Source of the DNA: Thraustochytrium sp. TN22
Lineage: Eukaryota; Sar; Bigyra; Thraustochytrida; Thraustochytriidae
Reading direction: 5' to 3'
Length of the DNA stretch: 38,405 nt
NCBI GenBank assembly: GCA_013306675.1
Contig: JABLUY010000299.1
Span: forward strand, 1-38,405
How positions within the stretch are numbered: position 1 is the first letter of the stretch; each line of letters begins with the position of its first letter. This document shows positions 34,804 through 38,405 of the stretch, one piece after another. Below the pieces are notes generated by a model. That model made no database searches. It saw only the letters and a list, made by a program, of their open reading frames with translations, and was not told the DNA's origin. Position numbers and translations under genes: made by a program.

Positions 34804-36561
34804 ATGAGCGCCCGCTTCGCGGCAGCGGCTGCCGAGGAGGCCGACGCGCTGCGCCAGGTGCTGGCGACGAGTTTCGGTCCGCTGGGCCGCGACCACCTCA
34901 TTGTGAGCGAGACGACGCGCAAGCTGACGGTGACCAAGAGCGGCAAGGCCGCGCGAGACGCGCTCTTTCCCGGCAAGGCGCGGCGCGCGCCCGCGGAGCT
35001 GCGGCTGCTCCTGGTGGAGATGGACGCGCTCGAGGCTGAGGCCGGCGACGGCTGCTCCACGCTCTGTATCATGGCGGCCGCTGCGCTGCGCGACCTGCAG
35101 CAGCAGGGCCGGCGCAGCGGCGCCTCCCTCTCGGACAGAGAATGCGTGCGCGTCTCGCGCGCGCTGCGCATGTGGGCCGGCAGCGACGCGTGGCAGGCCG
35201 CCTTGCGCGCCGCGCGCGATTCAAGTGCGGCTCGCGAGGTCCAGGACGGCCTCGCACACGTCGCGCGCGCGGCGCTCCGCGGCCAGTTCCCGCCCGAGCA
35301 GGAGGAGGCGCTCGCGGACGCGCTGGTGCGGTGGCTGCGCGCCGGCTGCGCGGACGGCGACTCCGAAGACCCGGCGGCTGCGCTCTCGCGCGCGAGGCTG
35401 GCGCGCGCGGCGCGCGGCGCGGCGCACGCGGCGCTGCGCCCCGACGCGCCCGCGCTCGTGCACTGCGAGGGGCCCGGCGCGCCGCGCGTGCTGGGCCGGC
35501 GCGCCGTCCTGCTGAGCAGCCCGCCCATGTACCGCGTGGCCGCGCAGACGCGGCGCGCGCTCGACATGCGCGACGCGCGCTTCACGGTGTGGACCTGCCC
35601 TCTCGGCCCGGTCGAGCGCCGCGACAACGAGGCCGTCTGCGTGCGCGAGGAGCGCGCGCTCGAAGATGCCGTCGCCTTTGCGGCCTCGCGCACCATGGCT
35701 CTCCTCGAGACCTTGCGCGCGCGGGGCGGCGTTGATGCGGTCGTCTGCACGCACCCGCTCTCCGAGGCGGCCCTTGACGCGGCGGAGCGCCTCGGCATCC
35801 TCCTCGTGCAGAGCGTGAGCGTGGGCGAGGCCCGCCTGCTGTGCGTGCTCGCCGGCATCCGGCCCGTCGTGGACACGGGCATGCTGCGCGAGCTCGGGCC
35901 GGACCTGGTGCCCGCCGTCGTGGGCCTCGCAGCTCGCGTCAGCGAGCTGCGCATCGGAGGCACCACGGCGCCCTGCGTGCTGCTCGAGGGCCTGCAGTCG
36001 CGCGCCCGCGCCGGGCACGAGGACGACGCGCGCCTCGTGACGTGCGGGCAGATGCTCATCTACGCGCCCAGTCTTGGGCTCGCCAGGGAGTACGCTGCCG
36101 CCGTGGCGCGCGCCGCGCGGCTCGTGGCGCTCTGGGCCGACCACGAGGATGCGACGTTTGTGGCCGCGGGCGGCGCCTGGGAATCTGCTCTGGCCGGCGC
36201 CTTGGGCGACGCGAGCGCGCGCATCCGCCTCGCGCCGGAGCCCGACCCGGCGCTTCAGGTCGCCCTCGGCGCCCTGCAGACCGCTCTGCGCGCCGTCCCG
36301 CTGGCGCTAGTGAGCGCGCCGGACCGCCAGGCACTGCACGTGGCACTGCGCCGTGCGGAGGCGAGGCACGAAGCGGTTCGTCTCGCGCTGGACCCGCTGC
36401 ACGGCACGTGGGCGGCGCTGCCGGCTGGCGCTGGTCCGCCGAACGGGCCGTGCGAGCCCGTCGCGCTCAAACTGCGCCTAGCAGACCGGCTCGTGGCGCT
36501 TCTTGCGCAGACGCTCCGCATTGATGCGCTTGTGTTGCTGCGTCCGCCAAAGCCTAGCTAG
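34804..36561 (+). CDS. BBS-type chaperonin-like protein (MKKS/BBS6-like)
   Basis: 585 residues of the TCP-1/cpn60 chaperonin fold. The N-terminal part (LRQVLATSFGPLGRDHLIV, then LTVTKSGKAARDAL, about 17-54) matches the equatorial start of group II chaperonins. The usual GDGTT is GDGCST (81-86). The middle has an apical-like segment DAVVCTHPLSEAALDAAERLGILLVQ, where true chaperonins and MKKS have a comparable strand-helix unit. The end LRLADRLVALLAQTLRIDALVLL matches the terminal helix and strand (VETANMILRID in CCTs). Strong divergence and length near 580 fit the BBS chaperonin-like group (BBS6/MKKS, BBS10, BBS12), which helps assemble the BBSome for ciliary trafficking; MKKS is my best guess. 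First ATG is at 34804; the open frame begins just after the upstream gene's stop. Confidence 0.75.
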   Translation: MSARFAAAAAEEADALRQVLATSFGPLGRDHLIVSETTRKLTVTKSGKAARDALFPGKARRAPAELRLLLVEMDALEAEAGDGCSTLCIMAAAALRDLQQQGRRSGASLSDRECVRVSRALRMWAGSDAWQAALRAARDSSAAREVQDGLAHVARAALRGQFPPEQEEALADALVRWLRAGCADGDSEDPAAALSRARLARAARGAAHAALRPDAPALVHCEGPGAPRVLGRRAVLLSSPPMYRVAAQTRRALDMRDARFTVWTCPLGPVERRDNEAVCVREERALEDAVAFAASRTMALLETLRARGGVDAVVCTHPLSEAALDAAERLGILLVQSVSVGEARLLCVLAGIRPVVDTGMLRELGPDLVPAVVGLAARVSELRIGGTTAPCVLLEGLQSRARAGHEDDARLVTCGQMLIYAPSLGLAREYAAAVARAARLVALWADHEDATFVAAGGAWESALAGALGDASARIRLAPEPDPALQVALGALQTALRAVPLALVSAPDRQALHVALRRAEARHEAVRLALDPLHGTWAALPAGAGPPNGPCEPVALKLRLADRLVALLAQTLRIDALVLLRPPKPS

Positions 36562-36770
36562 CTAGCGAGCTAGCTAGATGAAGAAGCGAGACAGACAGAC
36601 ACACACACACACACATACAGAGACAGGGACGAAGATGTTTGATTGGTACCACCCTTTTTTGGATAAAGAGGCCAAGCCAGTGCTCTGCCTCCTGACTAAC
36701 CTCCGCTTCACACCCACCCACCTAGCGCCTTCGCTACGTGCACGCTAACCCACACACGCGCGCGCGCCGC
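36562..36770. repeat. CTAG/CA simple repeats in a convergent spacer
   Basis: AGCTAGCTAGCGAGCTAGCTAG starts within the last codon and stop of the chaperonin-like gene (about 36553-36578). A GACA then CA run (about 36590-36617) follows. The rest of the 209-bp spacer shows nothing further. Confidence 0.8.
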
Positions 36771-37418
36771 TCAGTTGTAGTAGTTGTTGGCGCCAGACGG
36801 GATCTGCACCTTGAGAATGGAGCCCGCCTTGAGCTTGATCTGACAGCCGAGACGCGAGTTGTCACGCGGCTCAAAGGCAATGTCGAGCATGTCCTGCTCG
36901 GCCTCCTCCGGCGGCGCGAGGTCCTTGAGGTTCTCCTCGTCCACGTACACGTGGCACGTGGAGCACATGAGCTGGCCCTGGCACGCGCACTCGAGGTACT
37001 CGGCCAGCTCGGTGCCGTGCTCAACCAGGCTGTACAGCGAGTCGCCGTCACGGCCCTCGATCGTGAACGAGTAGTCCCACTTGAGCGCGGACGCCTGCAG
37101 CGTGGCGGGCTCCAGCGCGTTGCGCGCGTTCGTGCGCTGCAGCGTCTCGTCCACGGCCGCCACGAGCGCCTTGAGGCTCTCCTTGTCGATGCCCTTGGCC
37201 ACGGCCTTGAGCGTCGCGTCCGAGGTCCCGGCGCCGGCTTCCTTGAGCGTGCGCAGCACTTCGGTGGCCTGCTCCTCCGTCAGCCCGCGCTCCTCCACCA
37301 GGAACTCCGCCGCGCTGCCGGCCTTGAGCGCGAGCCCTCGCGTCGCGCCGAGCGCCGCGCTGCGCTGCGCGCCATGCCGCAGCCCGCGCGCCACCGCGCC
37401 GCGCGCCGCGCCCAGCAT
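36771..37418 (-). CDS. Mitochondrial-type [2Fe-2S] ferredoxin with helical N-terminal extension
   Basis: 215 residues. The C-terminal 105 residues are an adrenodoxin-type ferredoxin: Cys146-x5-Cys152-x2-Cys155 (CQGQLMCSTC) and Cys192 in RLGCQI bind the cluster, with the usual HVYV and EEEQDMLD-like acidic helix (PEEAEQDMLDIA) for partner docking. Such ferredoxins pass electrons in mitochondrial Fe-S cluster assembly and heme or steroid synthesis. The first 30 residues (MLGAARGAVARGLRHGAQRS) fit a mitochondrial presequence. Between them lies an unusual stretch of about 70 residues, predicted helical (AAEFLVEERGLTEEQATEVL and ATLKAVAKGIDKESLKALV), absent from ordinary ferredoxins. The ATG at 37418 is the first that leaves a presequence. 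It is divergent from the gene to the right; a P450 lies far left but no link is implied. Confidence 0.92.
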   Translation of the reverse strand: MLGAARGAVARGLRHGAQRSAALGATRGLALKAGSAAEFLVEERGLTEEQATEVLRTLKEAGAGTSDATLKAVAKGIDKESLKALVAAVDETLQRTNARNALEPATLQASALKWDYSFTIEGRDGDSLYSLVEHGTELAEYLECACQGQLMCSTCHVYVDEENLKDLAPPEEAEQDMLDIAFEPRDNSRLGCQIKLKAGSILKVQIPSGANNYYN

Positions 37419-37593
37419 CGGGGCGACGTCCAAGGCCGGAGCCCGAGCCTTGCGCCTGCGCACTCGCTCTCCGCCGCCGCGCGCCGCGCAGGCCGCGCAA
37501 GCCAAGCCGCGCAAGCCTCGCCGGGCTCTGCACGCACAAGGCACGCCACGCCAAGCAAAGCAGGCAAGTCAGCAGCAGGCAGCTCGTGCGGCC
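37419..37593. promoter_or_regulatory. Short region upstream of the ferredoxin gene
   Basis: About 175 bp between the ferredoxin ATG (minus strand) and the first protein-like sequence on the plus strand. It is purine/GC-rich with repeated CAAGCC/GCAAG motifs. It may act as a shared promoter, but no start codon for the plus-strand gene could be found in it. Confidence 0.35.
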
Positions 37594-37830
37594 CAACCCA
37601 AAGCCAAGTTGAACGAGGCAGCCACCAAGGGCAAGCCCATTGTCGCCGTACATGAGTCTGAGACGCACCTCGAGAGCTACGCGGACTTTCACGAGTACAT
37701 CCACTCGGTGCCTGGCGTCTGTCCAAACCCTTTCCGGAACGTCAAGTTGCTGCCCGTTCGGCGTGGCTCGTACCACGAGGAGGACGTGGAGGGGTTTCTA
37801 AAGGAGCTCATCCGTCGTTGCCTGAGATGA
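37594..37830 (+). CDS. Protein-coding-like exon of unknown family, no start codon found
   Basis: The frame reads KPIVAVHESETHLESYADF, then YIHSVPGVCPNPFRNVKLLP, then SYHEEDVEGFLKELIRRC and stops at 37828. Composition and third-position GC look like real coding sequence, but no ATG precedes it in this frame outside the antisense of the ferredoxin gene. It may be an internal exon of the gene that continues at 37927 (an intron would have to start before 37828), the end of a separate gene, or a degraded fragment. The family is not recognised. Confidence 0.4.
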   Translation, partial: QPKAKLNEAATKGKPIVAVHESETHLESYADFHEYIHSVPGVCPNPFRNVKLLPVRRGSYHEEDVEGFLKELIRRCLR

Positions 37831-37926
37831 GCCTTGTGCGGTGCAACCTGATGTCTTTCTGTTTGTCTCTGCCTTCGAGCTCGAGCTTGACTTGGGGGCT
37901 CGGAAGATGAGGAACCTGCCCTAGCA

Positions 37927-38405
37927 TTGCGCGACTTGTGTGACTCGGACGCCACCATTGTGCGCCGTCGTCTTAAGACCCGCACGTTCCCCTTGGGTAT
38001 CAACTACCACGCGAACCAGGCGGCCATATGGTGCATGGAGGTGCCTCCCTCGCTGCGAGGCCCAGGATCTTGTGCGCCTCATCGAGCCCGCAGCCCCGCC
38101 GGACGAGACCTACCGCGCGCGCTTCGGTGACCACGAATTGTTCTGCCTTGCGCACTGGGATCAAGAGGACGCCGTGGTCGACTTGCGAGTACGCGAGTCC
38201 AAGGCTGGCCTGCCCGCGCCCAGCAACCCGGAGGTCGTCGTGCGCTCCGGCCTGGGCGCCTTTGCCGACAAGATCAAGGCGCTCAAGATCGAGGCGCCCA
38301 ACGTCACCGAGGAGCTCGAGGACGACTCCGAGCTGCTCCACTGCGTCCAAAAGGAGGGCGAGATCGTCTTCATCCCGCAGGGCATCCAGCACGCAGTCCA
38401 GAACC
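37927..38405 (+). CDS. JmjC/cupin-like protein, cut by the window edge, structure unresolved
   Basis: From 38057 the frame is clean to the edge. It reads EAQDLVRLIEP, then AGLPAPSNPEVVVRSGLGAF, then CVQKEGEIVFIPQGIQHAVQ. The last part matches the second iron-binding strand of JmjC-type oxygenases (GEI-x-FIP-x-G-x-x-HAV-x-N), with the His ligand. Upstream (37927-38040) another frame reads LRDLCDSDATIVRRRLKTRTF then INYHANQAAIWCMEV; a H-x-N there could stand where H-x-D is expected. The frame changes by one between about 38040 and 38057, so there is either a very short intron (GT-AG options of 19 or 25 nt exist), an indel, or a decayed gene. It runs off the right edge. Confidence 0.5.

Noticed and set aside
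36771-37418. Helical block before the ferredoxin considered as an mTERF-like repeat
   Set aside because: Only one short stretch resembles that repeat and the proline-containing consensus is absent.
1-38405. Bacterial origin or contamination, suggested by high GC and long intronless frames
   Set aside because: A GT-AG intron, POC1, a BBS-type protein, SH3, PX and headpiece domains, and simple-sequence repeats all indicate a eukaryotic nuclear genome.

Overview
The window looks like nuclear DNA of a GC-rich, gene-dense flagellated protist. Most genes are single long open frames. One gene has a clear GT-AG spliceosomal intron (72 nt, 34620-34691), which rules out a bacterial origin. A POC1 centriole protein and a BBS-type chaperonin-like protein point to an organism that builds cilia or flagella. 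The lineage cannot be fixed from the sequence alone. Genes lie on both strands, often as convergent or divergent pairs, and the spacers are rich in simple and tandem repeats.

Left part (1-19 kb), in order: a small myristoylation-motif acidic protein (+); a soluble-type cytochrome P450 (+); a 768-residue SH3-PX-SH3-FKBP-villin headpiece protein (+); a Ser/Arg-rich basic protein (-); POC1 (-); a small zinc-finger protein (-), divergent from a CLC-type anion channel-like protein (+); a PP2C phosphatase with an N-myristoylation motif (-), divergent from an unknown 161-residue protein (+). The convergent spacers at 6956-7851 and 15928-16554 carry minisatellites, and one of these tandem arrays begins inside the CLC gene's last codons.

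Middle part (19-29 kb) has visibly lower GC. A 5.1 kb DNA transposon (19142-24218) carries one intact 1475-codon transposase-like gene with an RNase H-fold DDD signature, a Cys-rich and AT-hook N terminus, and a nearly perfect in-frame 107-residue tandem duplication near its C terminus. I found imperfect terminal inverted repeats flanked by CTAG. Next to it is a same-strand array of three paralogous seven-transmembrane proteins of no family I recognise, probably receptor-like.

Right part (29-38 kb): a SulP anion transporter with a STAS domain (-); a 2.4 kb stretch without a recognisable gene; a twin CX9C mitochondrial protein made from two exons (+), followed only 27 nt later and in the same reading frame by a BBS6/MKKS-like chaperonin-related protein (+); a mitochondrial-type [2Fe-2S] ferredoxin with an unusual helical N-terminal extension (-); and an edge-truncated JmjC/cupin-like gene whose structure is unresolved (+).

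The strongest candidates for something new are the SH3-PX-SH3-FKBP-headpiece fusion, the unassigned 7TM family with the adjacent transposon, and the in-frame CX9C/BBS gene pair.
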